Source of the DNA: Macquaria australasica
Lineage: Eukaryota > Chordata > Actinopteri > Centrarchiformes > Percichthyidae
Assembly (NCBI GenBank): GCA_005408345.1
Contig: SEMN01000568.1
Location: 264,723 to 328,722 of the forward strand
DNA length: 64,000 nt
Direction: 5' to 3'
Shown here: piece after piece, positions 14,101-29,100 of the stretch
Numbering within the stretch: position 1 is the stretch's first letter
How the letters are laid out: every line of letters starts with the position of its first letter
Program-made: the position numbers and the translations under genes
Notes under the pieces: model-generated
The model's input: only the letters and a program-made list of their open reading frames with translations
What the model was told of the DNA's origin: nothing
Database searches by the model: none

Positions 14101-17100
14101 ACCCTCACCCTCACCACCACCACCGCAGCGTCAGTGTGTGGAATATGCTCTTAAAGCTCGTCCTCTGCGGCGCTACATCCCCAAAAACCCCTACCAGTAC
14201 AAGTTCTGGTATGTGGTCAACTCTACTGGCTTTGAGTACGTCATGTTTGTCCTAATCATCCTCAACACCCTGTGTCTGGCCATTCAGGTAAGTGCTCTTC
14301 ATTCAGTCCTTTAGGTAAAACTGACACCTACTGTAATCACTTTGACAATGATTAATGTATACGTCTGGAAATGTAAATTATGATTTTGTTTAAATTTCCT
14401 CGATCCTGCACACAGTTAAAGTTATATAACTTCCCTGTCTTATAAAATGTAGAAAATTTGCTCTCACGTTTTCCTCAACAACCATCAAAATATAACCACT
14501 AATGTGATGTTTTTCATGTAAAAGGTCTAATCTCCATGTAGTACACATAATTTTGTTTGTAATAATTTATTGCAGCCTAAAGAGCTGGGTTACTGCCTTT
14601 ATATGCTGCAAAAAGCAAAATGGGTAAAACTGAGTTTAAGAGGATTCACCCTCTACCTAATAGAGTGTACAGTGTATGTCAACCACTGGATACAGATACA
14701 CTTAAAACACAGCACATGTATTATTAATAAGTGTTTGTTTTATATCTCTAATCAGTCTGTCTGCCTGTCTCTTTCCAGCACCATGGTCAGTCTCATCTGT
14801 TTAACTATGCCATGGACATCCTCAACATGGTCTTCACTGGGGTTTTCACTGTGGAGATGATCCTCAAGCTCATCGCCTTCAAACCCAGAGTAAGTCTCCT
14901 CCTCTCCTTTCCTCTCCTCTCAAATTCTATGCAAATATATGCAACTACCATCAGTTCCTTCAATCATTTCGTTTAGAGTTTTTCCTTTTAAATCTCCCTT
15001 TATATTTTATCCCTAAAAAGGTTCATGTTTTTGAGTTTTTATCTGTAAGCACAACCCTTTCGTTTTAGAACCCAGCCCTCCCCTCTTGGGCTCTTTGCCC
15101 ACTGGCTGTGACTCCTCTTCCATTTATTCCTTATTGTCACCCTCCAGTACTCCTCATCCTAACCTCTCTACCACTTATGCTTTCCTGCACCCCCCCCCCC
15201 CCCCCCCGCTGGCTGTGCATGCTGCCATATTCAGGGCTATGTCGGGGACGCCTGGAACGTCTTCGATGCTCTGGTGGTGATTGGCAGTGTAGTCGACATC
15301 ATACTCAGCCAGGTAGAAAGACGTCAGTATGTACAACTCTGTCATTCCCTCTTCCTGCTCTCCCACTGCTGCAGCTACTCTCCTTTTTTTTCCTGCCTTC
15401 ACATCTTTCCTCCTTCCCTTCCTTCCTGTCTTAATTTTGTGTTATGTTTTTAGGTTGGCTTGAGCCAGTTTCTGCTCATGACACAAGTCTGTTGAATCTG
15501 TTGTGGACTTAATGGTTGATGAGCATGATAGACCAAATACATGCTGATGGTCAGGAAACATTTCCATCAGCTACCTGCATCTACAACAACAGCATTAAAT
15601 GCCAACATATGCATTACATTAAGCCACTGCTCCATACTGATTAGATCTTGTTAAATTGTTTAGTTTTAAGTCTATCGTGGCCATTTCTTTCAGCCTGCCA
15701 CCACTGAGAGTAAAAAAATTACTTTTGAAATGGAAGATTAATGACAGATGGTTAATTTATACTATAGAATAGATACGTTTTCAAATGAATATTTCTATAA
15801 ATTAAACAAGTTAGTACCTTCACAGACTCAGTGGCAGGAAGGATTTGATTTTCAGCCTCCCTCTCTTATATCAAATCACAACTTTTTATTTCTCTTTTTT
15901 ACCTCTTCTTTTTTCTTGCTCTGTTGTCTCTCTCTTTCTTTTTTTTTCTGTGTGTCTCTGTTGCTTGTGCTTGCAGAACTATTTTGCTGATGCATGGAAC
16001 ACGTTTGATGCCTTAATTGTTGTGGGTAGCGTGGTTGACATTGCCATCACTGAGATCAATGTAAGTAGTCATTTATCACACATACGCACCTGTCTTACTG
16101 TGATGCTCCCAGCCAGAGGGCCTTGCTCTAGCATCAGGGTTGCATTCAAGATCACAACTTTCTTTGTCATGCATAAATTAATGTTCTTCACAACCCCAGC
16201 AACTAAAGCAACCCAGCATAAAACCACAGTTTCATGATACGGTAAAATTGTGATGACGTTGCTTAACTTTTTAATATATGTTTGAGTTTAAAAGCTCTAT
16301 GTTGACACTCCTCTCCACATTAAATAATAATTTAACAATGTGAAGGGAGACTTTCACATGTGTCATGATGTTTAATGGCACTGTAATTAGTCAATCCCCT
16401 CCGGTGCAAACTACAGGTTGTGAACATACACTAGTATTTGGTTTTGTTTTACAATTAATTGATAAAATTGTTTAAAATGCCTCTAAATTGTTATTAGGAA
16501 CTTGTTGTTTTTGAATGCAGCTCAGTTATTATTTAAAAAATCTTGAATGTGATCATTTTGTGGCAAATTGTTTTGCGTGTAACTTCTTTGAATCTTCTGT
16601 ACTGCTACTTCAAGGCCACTCTGTGTCCTGGTTTGCAGCTGCTGTTTACACTGACTACATGCTTGCTGCAGGCTTGTCTATATGAAGATGTTTGCTTGTC
16701 CTGTCAGTCTCTTGTTTTGAGTGAATGTTTGAAGTAAAGACTGACTCTTTCATATGATGTAATGTACAAAATAAGTATTGCACACAGAAAGCCTGGATAT
16801 TACCTGTGTGAGTTAGAGCAACAGATAGATATACCCTAAGAGCTAGTCAGCACTTGCTGAATATGTGCTGTACAGTTCTGCAACTTGAACAATACCAGCC
16901 ATCATCTCGTTCCTCCTTTCCCTTTAAATATAATCCTTCCTGCACACAGCCACCACATTTCCCTGCCTTTGAAAAAAACACTTACTTTTTACTCACTATT
17001 AAAAACAACTTAAAACTTCCTCAAGCTAGATAAATCATCAAAGTAAACATGGTACCTTAGTTTCAGTCACAAAGTCAGTTTAATCCATATTTCATTGATT

Positions 17101-20100
17101 TGAATGTCCTCTTTAGTGCTCTGTTAATGTAGCATTAAATTTCTTTGGCGGACACTTTATGAATTACAATAAGTGCATTCAAACCACGTAGGAGCAAGAG
17201 CTAGCTATCATCCAAAATTGGGAGTGTATAGCTTTGAAACAAATAATTAAAAACATGTTCAGTGCAACACTGCAAGTGCTTAGAGATGGGGTTTTTTCTT
17301 TTAGAAACAAGACATAAGTAAGTGCTAGCAAGGGTTGTTGAGATGTAGTCTGCGGCATACAATGGGCAGTGACTCAACTGTCCTGACTTCAGTGGGGATC
17401 TCATTCCAGGCCAGCACCAGAGAGCCAGTGTAGTGAACGGAGAAGAGGAGTGGTGTGGCAAAACTTGGGAAGGTTGAATGTATACAGAGCACAGGCTCAA
17501 GCAAGGAGGGAGTTGCATATTTAAAAGATGACAAGCACCTGGATGAGCACCTGGGCTGCCCAGTCCTCCAGATGTTGTAAAGGAGGTCCCAGGATGGAGC
17601 CTTGTGGAACTCCTGTTGTCAGTCTGCGTGGTTCAGACACTGATCCTTTCATGTCACCTGGTCAGGTAGGATGCAAACAGAGAGAGTGCAGAGCCTGCGA
17701 CACTAAATAATGTAAGGGTGGAGAGGAGGATCTGGTGGTTCACTGTATCAAATGCAACAGATAGGTCTAGGAGTATGAGGACAGAGGAGAGGGAATTCGC
17801 TCTAGCAGCATAGAGCGCCTCTGTCACCGCAAGGAGGGCCGTCTCAGTTGAGTGGCCTTCTTTTTGGGGGTCTAGAAGGTTGTTCTGTAAGAGACAAGCA
17901 GACAGTTGGTTAAAAATAGCACATTCTGGTGTCATGGAAAGAAAAGGAAAGGAAGCTACAATAACTGTCATCAGGAAGAGATTTTGTGTTTCTGCCAGAA
18001 AAAAATTGAAACCTTGCAAACTTTTTTAGTTACATAAATATTTTTATTTATTTATGATGTCAATGTTAGCCAGAACTCCAGTTAATTTAAATCAGGCTTG
18101 ATATTGAAGGGTCATATAATTTAAAAACAATGGAAAACACTTGAGTGTTTTAAATATGTAATTATATCCAGCATGAATTCCAAATCATTAGGTGAAATGT
18201 AAAATGTAGTTGGGAAAATTGTATGTAGAAAGGAGTAATGATAAAACAAATTAAACAATATCAGCATTTTCCTTTAAGAAGGTATATCAGTGCTTTAGCC
18301 TTATTGGCAGTGTTAACAGTTAAACTATATAGTATTTTGATAAAGAGCAAATTTTCCTTCAGGATTGAATGCTTGCATCTCTTGTCTGGTGTTACAGCTG
18401 AGATTATGTGGTAAAGCTTTTGCATGACAGGCTTTACGCTTTACGATGATGATGTTCTTGTTTGTGGTATAAATTGCAATGCTGAGCGTTTTTTTTAATG
18501 TAATTACATGCTGAATATATCAAAGGTAGTGGTGATATGTGATGTTTGCAACAGCACTGACTCATGAACAGTCTGGTGCTGCACAGCTGGTTTGTGTAAC
18601 TCGGATTAACCTTAGGCTTTTGGTTTCAAGTCGGCAGCCATTCCTGTCGTCAAGGTGATAGTGGAGCCAGGGGTAAGAAGAAGCCCCTCCTTTTTTTTAT
18701 TAAAGCCCCTTCACCCTACTGTGATCATCCAAAAGTCAAAGCATCAAGATCTTTTGTTGTCACTCTCTGTCGCTCACATAGTGATGAAAACATTGAGATG
18801 CTTTCTGCCAGAACTTCTGGTCTCACTTATTCACTCTCAATGTTTGTCAGAGTCTTGTTTTGAATCCACCTGGTTTGTTGCATTTTGGTTCCAGTTTCAT
18901 GGTTCAGCTGACTTTTTTTTGTTGAGACCTTGTCCTGTCGGGGTGCATGGCATGACACAGAGGAATGGATAAGACTGTATGGTCTTTTGTCTCATTTCTT
19001 CATTTCAACATAGCTTGCAATCAGATTACCAACATTGTATAGTCAGTGTGCACTGTTTTGAGTTTACATTTCTTGTCAAAGGTCTTGTGTGATTGTACTG
19101 TAACACGGCGGTAAAAGATCTATCTTGATGTTTGTATCAGTTGTAAAAAGTCAATTACAGTTTGTCTTTTGGTTTGTTTGTCTTTGGACTGCAGATTCTA
19201 TCTGTTTTGCCTGTTTTGAGTCATCCAGAGTTAAATGTACTGTATGTGTAAGTCCTTCAGGTCTATTCATGGCATGGTGTTTAAGACATGGTTACTCTGC
19301 ATGCACATTCATTGTTGCCATTGCAAAGATGCAGAAAGATCATAAATGGGAAGATTTCTTCATAACAATTTTCATCCACTTTTACGTGCTTGTTAGCTAA
19401 TATAACTCATACATGATGATTGAAGGAATGCATGTATGACTGCATGAATGAATGAGTGGTACAGAGCTTTATTACTGTCTGTGTTTGGATGTTACACCTT
19501 CTGCTTTTTTTGTATCCCCTAATCACTCTCCATGTCCTCCACTTCAGAACACGGAGGACAGTGCTCGCATCTCAATTACGTTCTTCCGCCTGTTCAGAGT
19601 GATGCGATTGGTCAAACTGCTGAGCAGGGGGGAGGGCATCAGGACTCTGCTGTGGACCTTCATCAAGTCCTTCCAGGTGAGACTGTAACATATGCAGCCA
19701 ATAAACATCCTTCTTTAATCTGCAATGCTAAAAACCAATGAGATAAGACATTACACTTGGCATGTTAGGTTTAAGGTGGGAGGTTATGGAGCCAGGACAG
19801 TGACACTGAAGTTTGGCATTGATAACAAAACCTGAACTGAAAAAGAAAACACATGCATTGAAAAAGTTGTATTGGCACTGAAAAAAGGTCCACTGAAAAA
19901 CAAAGCACAATCACTAAAAATGATGTTATTTTGATATTTTTTCATTCTGAATGTTTTTCAATGACAATCTTCTGAAATTTTCTTCATGTCACTCTTTTTT
20001 CAGTGACAGTTTTTTTTTCAATGTCAGTTTCAACTTTCTGTACCATTTTGGCGTGGACAGGAGGGGTTTGAGGGGAGGGGACAAGGAGAATGTGATTTAC

Positions 20101-23100
20101 ATATAATCTGCATACTAAGGAGAGACTGTCACTCTTCTCATCCTCTCGTCCGCTCACTCTTTTCTCTTTTTTTCCCCCACCCAGGCACTTCCCTATGTTG
20201 CACTCCTAATAGCCATGCTGTTCTTCATCTATGCTGTAATTGGAATGCAGGTAATATGGTCTATATTCTTGAAAATCAAAACCAGAATATGACGGGAACC
20301 TGTTAGACACCCTGCAGGATATGTGTTGACTATTCATTGCGTAACACTGAATTTCGTAATCATCATTTTATTTTTCTCTTGCCCAGAATTTGAGAGCAGG
20401 CTGGCTGATTCTTTGGATGATATTTCTTTGTCTGCTTTTAGGTGTTTGGGAAAATAGCCATGGTGGATGGAACACAAATCAACCGCAACAACAACTTTCA
20501 AACCTTTCCTCAAGCTGTCTTGATGCTCTTCAGGTAGGTGTTTGTGTTTGTGTAGCATAAATTGTTGGTTACAAGCCATTATAGTTCATCATAAATGCAT
20601 TAATACATTCCCTCACTCTGCTCCTGTGTTAATGTTGTTTTTTGTTCTATGTTAGGTGTGCCACAGGTGAGGCCTGGCAGGAGATCATGCTGGCCTGTCT
20701 GCCAGGGAAGCTGTGTGATTCAGAGTCGGACTACAACCCCGGAGAGGAGAGAACCTGCGGCAGTGGTTTCGCCATTATCTACTTCATCAGCTTCTACATG
20801 CTTTGTGCTTTCCTGGTAATCTTCAGACATTTCACTGTGTTCAGTGCCAGCAATGTTTGAGCACAGACCTGAGCGTGTTGCACGTTCCTGTATATACAAT
20901 GAAATACGACCAAAAATGCAAAAACAATTGTGGCTTGTCTTGGTTTCAGATCATCAACCTATTTGTAGCTGTCATCATGGATAACTTTGACTACCTGACC
21001 CGTGATTGGTCCATTCTTGGGCCGCATCACCTGGATGAGTTTAAAAGGATCTGGTCTGAATACGACCCTGAAGCCAAGTGAGTACTCAGGACCCATTTTG
21101 GAGAGAACTATCACCAACAAGTATACTACTGCTAAGAAATATTTGTGTGTGTGTATTTGTGGGATGGTGATTGTTTTGTAACAGCAATAACACCCGTGAC
21201 AGCTCTCTGAAGTGCACTAACTGATTACCCATATGTAGTGGCAGTGTAGACTGTGCTCAGTGGTATAATGCCTTTTATTTGAATGTATCTTGTTGTCAGG
21301 GGCAGGATTAAGCACCTTGATGTGGTGACTCTGCTGAGGAGGATCCAGCCTCCGCTGGGCTTTGGCAAGCTCTGCCCTCACAGAGTGGCCTGTAAGGTGG
21401 GTCTCCACAACTCAGCTCACACTCACATCTATACAGAAGTAGAGAAATGCATGACCACTGTTGTGGTGAATGTTGAGGGTAACAAAAATACATGAAAGCT
21501 TTTGTACATCTTTGACATATGAATTCATAGCTTTCACAGTACTAATTTCACATTTGATGCATCCTTGTTAATCTGTACTTTGAATTCTGTTGCAGCGTCT
21601 GGTGGCGATGAACATGCCCCTGAACAGTGATGGAACTGTCATGTTTAACGCCACCTTGTTTGCTCTGGTCCGCACTGCTCTCAAGATTAAGACTGAGGGT
21701 GAGGATTGTTTCTATTTGGTTGAGCTTTTTTGAGCTGTGCATTACCATTCTACAGTAAAAAAAAGGGACTTACAGTATGACATACATTTCATTTTAAAAC
21801 CACGTGGTAAGAAGATGGAGAACAAGTGTGTCCTGTCCGTGTGAGCTTCCTGCCATAAAAGCTACTTGAGATGACAGCCCAGAGAAGCCACTAGAGCAGT
21901 GATCAGTGTATTTGTTACTTGGTCAGATATTTACCCATGATCCACAGTGACTCCAGGAGTCATAAAAGAGAGGCTTTAGCACAAGCACAAGCACAAGCAC
22001 AAGCAAGCCTTATACCGGAGGTTAACAATTACCTTCGACCATGTGCCAGTTTCTTCAGCATTGTTCATTAGGGGCCAACATTGTTCAGGATCTGTGGAAA
22101 CGCAGGCCTATACATCTTCAACGTGTGTTGAATTCTTTTGATTCATTTAAGAATAAAATGTATTGATATATTGACTGACCTTTCATGGGGCTGCAGTATT
22201 AGATGTTATGAGGTCATATTTGGGCTTTACATGAGCCTTGTATTTACATTGTTATCTATAGATAAAAGGGAGTGTTTCCTTGCCACTGTCGCCTAGTGCT
22301 GCTCATGGTGGGAACTGTTGGGTCTCTGTAAATATAAAGAGTAGGTCTAGATCTGCTCTATATGAAAAAGTTCTCTGAGATAATTTTGTTATAATTTGGC
22401 GCTAAATAAACAAAATTGAATTAAATTGAAATGAATACAGATGACATGTGAAAACTCATGAAAAAGTTTTGATGTCTACACAGGAGGTGTAGCTCATTAG
22501 CAAAGGAGCAGCATCTTCAGTCCTCCATCTGTGTTACACAAGATGCGTTCAGTCACAGTATTGAGTGTAGGTCACCCAAAGAGCCCAACACATAATTATG
22601 GTAGTTAGGGGTGCTTTTTGCCTACCAGTGTCTTATACTGGAGTCTGCTTGCACACAAGGATGAAAAAAAAACCTAAATCTTAAAAGAATATCAATCAAA
22701 TAAAGTAGGCGTTCACATTGATGAACTAATTAAACGAAAGACATTTTGACATCAATTACAACATCTTCCTGTGAGCTGCACCACATTAATATCAGTCAAT
22801 TACGCTTAAATACTGCTTCCAGAAATCTGCAATGAGCAAACATTAGTTTCTTCTGAATTATTTACTCTGGGATGCCTCATGCAGCACGTTTTTAATTAAT
22901 GTCATGTCATGCTACTTTGATTTTTATTATAGTTGTCCTCCATTTACAACTGTCAGTCTATTGGACTCCTTGTGTTCGGGGAGCCCATATGCTAGTTCAA
23001 CATATTGCCACAAGAGGGAGTTATAGATGTTTAATAAGTAGTCTCTCCTCAGTGTCCCCTGCATGGCCAGCAGGGTTCTTAACATTTGATAAATACCTAA

Positions 23101-26100
23101 CACAGCATCAAAAGGACATTTCAGACTGTCACAACAGCATGATTGGTTTAGACCATTTACTTTTATGCTCAATTTCCTGTTTATAAGACTCAGGGCATTA
23201 TCCCATTTTATTTATTTATTATTTATCAGGAATTTTGTGTATTCAATATAACTATAAATGTCAAGATTTGTTTTATGATCTTTGTGTGTCTGTGAGAAAG
23301 AGACTGACTGTGTACATGACTGAAAGTCATGTACACTGGTCAGTCTTCACTGGTATATTCATCAGTTACTAGTTGCTTTTGAGCAAAATAACCTTACGTC
23401 CCACTTTTTCGGCCATTTCCAAGGTAACCTGGAGCAAGCCAATGAGGAGCTTAGAGCTGTGATCAAGAAGATCTGGAAGAGGACCAGCATGAAGCTGCTG
23501 GACCAAGTGGTGCCTCCTGCTGGCGGTCAGTGTTCATTACGCACACAGGCACACATGGGCAACACTGTGCATGAACCTTGATCATCATTTGCTTCTCATC
23601 TTCATTCACAGTTCAAACAGTAACCTCACTGTGTCCCTCTCTTCTGACGTTCTTTCACTCACTTGATTTGAATACAAGCTGCTTCTCATTTGTATTTTCC
23701 CAAGAATTTATAATGGCAACCTAATGTGCACTACAGTATATTTGTATGGCCACAGCTGCCACCAGACGCAAATAGTCTTAATGTTATATCACATTCATTT
23801 ACATCTGTTAGTGCAGATTTGTATTGACAGAGAAGGACAGAGAAGGTCACATTGCAAACAATTCTATGTCCGTGTATTAATAGAAGGAGGAAGGATGTCA
23901 AACAATGGACGAAGGACGGCATTTGAATGCAAATATATCACCCCCTATAATTTGAATTAAAACAGGAAGTCAGTGACATTTACATGCTTTTCCTTTGCAT
24001 CAACAAGGAATCACATGAAATTGTCTTCCACACGGAGACAGACGCTATGGCCATCTTGAGTTAATGACAGTTACAATTAATTCCACTTTTGAAAATGTAT
24101 CAAAACACCCATAGAAACCTTTCGACCCACTCCTGCAGCACAATCCACTTCTCTGCTGTCCATGCATATGCTCAGTGTCTTCCATCCAAATAGTCATCTT
24201 TTCACAGACTTACAGCTAAATATAGTGCACTCAAAGCTCTGAAGCTCAGATAAATGTATTTAGCCATATTTAGTGTGTCTTAGTGTTTGGAACATACTGA
24301 GCATACAGATGGAAAGCACAGAAGTGGATTATTTTTATAGGCCCTTTTCACAGCAGACATTGAGTTTGTCACAGTGGGAAAAGCACAGCTGTTACTAATA
24401 ACATTAATGAAGGCTCTGTTCCATTAAAGTGTCCCATTAAGCCACAGTGTGCCGGTGAGCCAGCATGCACAATACCAGGACCCTGAAACTGAAGCAGCTA
24501 AATGGAGTTCAGCCATCATTCATTTTATTATTTACACCTGTGCTTTTCCTGCTGTCCTGTTTCTAAAGCCACCTTTCAAGTCTACATAGCAGTAATGTTT
24601 AATACAGAAGAAGCTAGATTTTGGGAGGTGTATCACCTTAAGGGTTAATCTGTCGGAGGCCTTCAGCATCCTGTTTTCGCTTTTCTGAAGCAGCGAGGCC
24701 CACTTGCTCACCACATCCAACAAGATAGACAGGGGAACAAACCTTCGACTGTTACCATGTACAATGCTTTCTCCTCAGTTCACAGAAACTCCTTATCGCC
24801 GTCAGACAGTTTAACTGCTGTCTCTGTCATAATCCCACAGTTTTATTTTATCATTAATCTCGCTGTCTCAGGTTCTGCATTCTCTCTTCCTCTAGCTCTC
24901 CCTCTCTGCCACATAGAGTATATATATCAAATAAGAAACACTCAAAAAAAACGAAACAGCTGTGGAAATATTTGAAATGAAATACTGATCTCTTTATATG
25001 TAGTATACGTTTTGTGTTTTGCTGCTGATACAGGCCAAGCCTAGGCACATGTGCAGTTTTCTTACTGTGCTGAGGACTAATTTTTAAAACTGTTTTACAA
25101 TCATCTTTAGCAACAACTTAAACACAAACCCACTGGCTGTTAGTTGTAAGAACATTGATGTAGATTTTATTTTTTTAGGTGGATGTAAATTTCCATCAAA
25201 TTTGGAGAGGCACATACCTCGCTCGTAAGGTGCATCAGTTACCAATGGCCAAGCAGAATGTGTTCGAAATGAAAGCCAAGCTGAGATATGCCAATAATTT
25301 TGTTTTGTTTTTTGTTTTTGTGATTGTTTTATAATTGTTTTTTTTAAGTAACTTTAATCTTAAGCATACTGCTTAATATATTTGAATGTAAATCAAAGAA
25401 CTTTTTTGTTTTGGTTGTTTTGGTTTTGGTAACCTGGCAGATTACCATGGTTTAACCTACTGCTCACACCAGTTAAGACCAGAAAGACAAGAGAGAAAAC
25501 TGCTGAATATGAGCACCAGTGCTGTTTGCCCTTATCAGTGCATTTATAGTACAGTCATAATGTCATTATGCGATGTCAACCTGCTCCTCCTCTTTACAGC
25601 TGTGTCATTTGTGGTAGCTACTGTGGATTATGTTTTCATCTAACACAAAGAATTATTATTATTATTAGAGGACTGAGGATAGGCACACCTGAGTGTTTGA
25701 ATGTCATTGTTTTACTTATTTTCCAAGTAGGAATGAATGTACCCTCAGTCTAGCATGTACATACAGCTTCCTCTGGTTGTGTCCATGTAGTTTTTTGTCC
25801 GGTGTCCTTCCATGCTAACAACGCTTCTGCTCTGCTGTGTTTTAGAGCTTGTCAAACTTAATTTAACTGCATGTCTCTCTGTGTGCATTAGCTTGCTAAC
25901 CCTTCTTCCTGTTTTTGTTTTTAATATTTCCTGCTAAGCCTTTCTCTTCCACAGCTTTCTCTGCTTTCAGTCAGTCGCTGGCCTTCTTCTCTTCTCTTTC
26001 TGCCGTCCTGAGCTCTCTGGGGCAGTTCTGTTTTAGTCTGGTGGCATGAAACAACTGATACCTCTTTCTTACATAGTTCACCAGGCTCTGTCCAGAAAGA

Positions 26101-29100
26101 TAATCTGCTGTCACCCGTGGGCACAAAATTTACTGTACATTGATCTGCCCACGCCAGGTTGATGCATTATGAAGCAAAATATACCATCTTATCAAGTGAG
26201 TCACTTAAACAGTAAGCAATAAAATGTTACTGCTTCTTTGGAGTACCACTTGTGTCAACTCAATTATTTTCTTTTAAGTGAAAATACGCCGAAATGAGGC
26301 AGGTCATTTGCTTCAAAACATAAATCATGAAAACACAAGCAAAGGTGTGTTGTGAAAATAGGATATATCTGATAAATAAGCGGCCCACACATTCATGTAC
26401 ACCTGAAAATCTGATTTAGAGATTCAGAGACTCTGTAAGATATCAGATGTTCTTTGCATGTTACGTAGTTTAGGGAAGGTGGTAAACATCAGCAAGTTCT
26501 CATTTAGACAAAAAAATGGAATGTGTTTGTAGTCACAGGTTTTCTTTCTGAACAGAGCCTTTCATAATTTCTCTGTGGCTGTGTCAGGTGATGTAGAGAA
26601 ACGTGTCAGCTGCTTTAAGATGGATCTATCATCAGATCTTTTGTATGGAATGATTCTTCCATCTTAAAGTATCCATTCCTCTGACATTTGTCACCTTTTC
26701 TTGATTCCTCTCAAGCTGAAATGGGTGAAGGAAAGGTGACGACAATAAAAGAAACCCACATTTCCTACAGACCGTGATTCAGCCTCCTTTTTTTTTTTTG
26801 TTTAGTCTCTCTCCCCTGTCTGCTTCCACAACCACTTATCTGAGTGAATCAGACCCATGCTTGATTAGCCTCCCTGCATGGCAGATAGTGAGTGTAGTCA
26901 CAGCTTTCTCTCTGGCTAAATGTAGTTTGCTGCTTCTCTAAACTCTTTACTTTGCTGCCTTCTTGCATGTGCTTCTCGCCACAGATTGTGTTGTTTTTCT
27001 GGGATATATACAGATATAAAACACGTCTGCTTGTCTGTTTCTGACCTCTCTGGTGGATGTTAAATGTAGTAAATTCTGCAATCTGGTATGTGTGGTAGTA
27101 ACTGGTTAGACATATTTGAATTAACAGTACATATGTTTCCTTAGTGTTGAATACAGTCATAAATTACTGTAATCTAAACTTGTCATCAACTGAAGTCTGA
27201 TTTTGGTACATTAAGAGGTCAAAAGGGTTCATATGCACTCGCTTGTATGAGCAACTGTGTGTGTATGTGCGTTTTTATGGCCGGAGACATTAAGTTTTCG
27301 GGTTTGTCCGTCCGTCTCATTCTCGTGAACGCGATATCTCAGGAACACCTAGAAGGAATTTCTTCAGATTTGGCACAAACGTCCACTTGGACACATGGAT
27401 GAACTGATTAGGATTTGGTTGTCAAAGGTCAAGGTCACTGTGACCTCAAAATGACCATGATAAACATGTTTTTGGCCATAATTCATAAAGAATTGAGGCG
27501 GTAATTCTGACAAAGATTCACACAGATGTTTAATGGGATCCAAAGATGAGGTGATGACATTTTTTACCCAAAACTTCACTGTGACATCATAATGAACTGG
27601 AAAAACACACATTTTGGCCATTATTCAACACCATAAGTCAGAAACAGAAGGGCAGATTGTTACCGTATTTCACAGTTGGTGGGACACTGAATAGGTGACA
27701 CTTTTGACTCAAAGGTCAAAGGTCATTGATTTTTTATTGGTTTTAGCCATAATTTAAGAATGAATTGGGGTGATTCCACATTTCACACACACGTTGATCG
27801 GGACGACACAGTGAGTTAACAATAACTAGCAATAATGGATTTCCTCCATCTTGTCCAGTTTGCCTTTCACTTCCTACGTCATTTGAATTTCCGGCGTCGT
27901 CAGAATCACGTGCCTGCAAACAATGTATTGGAGCGCGTCTGGCTAATCGTGATCCTGTGAGTGAGTTTCACCTACAGCTCATAGAGAAGGAGAAAACAAA
28001 AGCACCACATTTTGTGTCCATCTTTACATAGTAATCAATTACCTGTTTAGCCAAAACATCTCTGATAATCCTTCACTAATCAGTTCAACAATATATATTC
28101 ACTGGAATCATACATGTATCAATTTCCATTTAGCCAAAAAACACACTTTATACCTTTTATTCAATCCCTTCCAAGTATTCACTACATGCAGTGTATTATA
28201 ATAGTCTGGACAAACATGGACGTAAACTGCAGCTTGACTGGTTGGCGGAGGCATACAACCACAGGGCAGTCATTCTAGTTTTTTGTTTTAGTGTGTGAGA
28301 GAAGTGTTTCATAAAATTACTTATGACACAGTGGTGTGTGTGTGTGCTGGTCTGTTGTGATCCTCTTGAAATGGTGTTTCCTAGACTGGACAGTTGTGAT
28401 AATGCTCAAGCAGTGAGGCTTCATGGCATTTCATGAACATGTCTTGGTTTTCTTTTCATTTTGATTGTTACAGAAGTATTTTGTTTCAGTGTAAAGATAT
28501 TGTCTTTTCATACAACCTTCTGCAGCGGTAGTGCTTCATCATTGTGATGTTTTACTGTTAAAGGACTTCCCTTTGGATACTTTCAGTGCAATTTGACTTT
28601 TCTGCTAAGATGCGTTTCTGTTGTAGTGGATAGTGAGATAGTAGTGGGTAAGATCTGCTTTGAGGGATTTTGTTTTTTAAATGTTATGGATACATACAGA
28701 ATTTCTGTATTTCTGTATTTTGGTGTTGATCTGGGAGGCTTTGGTGTGTCTGGTCTGTTCACTCAGATGACGAGGTAACAGTGGGGAAGTTCTATGCCAC
28801 CTTCCTGATACAGGACTACTTCAGGAAGTTCAAGAGGCGCAAAGAGCAAGGGCTTGTGGGAAGGCGCTCGTGGGAGAGGCTGAACACCACCATGGCTCTG
28901 CAGGTGAGTAAAGTACAATGTATCATGCTCGTGTTCATGGGAATACAATAGAATACAATAAAAACTTTTGGAAGATGCGGATTGGAATATTGTCTTTTTC
29001 TTGTCTGTATTCTCTTTAAGTTTTTCCTCAAGTCTCCCTAAAAAGCCCCACTGCATCTTCAGCTTATTAAGAGTTTTGTTTTTGTTGTTAGAGATTTAAC

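Larger units (their letters stand above)
23526..28766 (+). other. Largest cacna1d intron (5.2 kb)
   Basis: Holds a MITE copy at 24336-24565 and a roughly 1-kb repeat at 27275-28282. Stretches 24566-27274 and 28283-28766 show no recognised gene or repeat. Minus-strand frames such as 26849-27160 look random. Confidence 0.6.
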
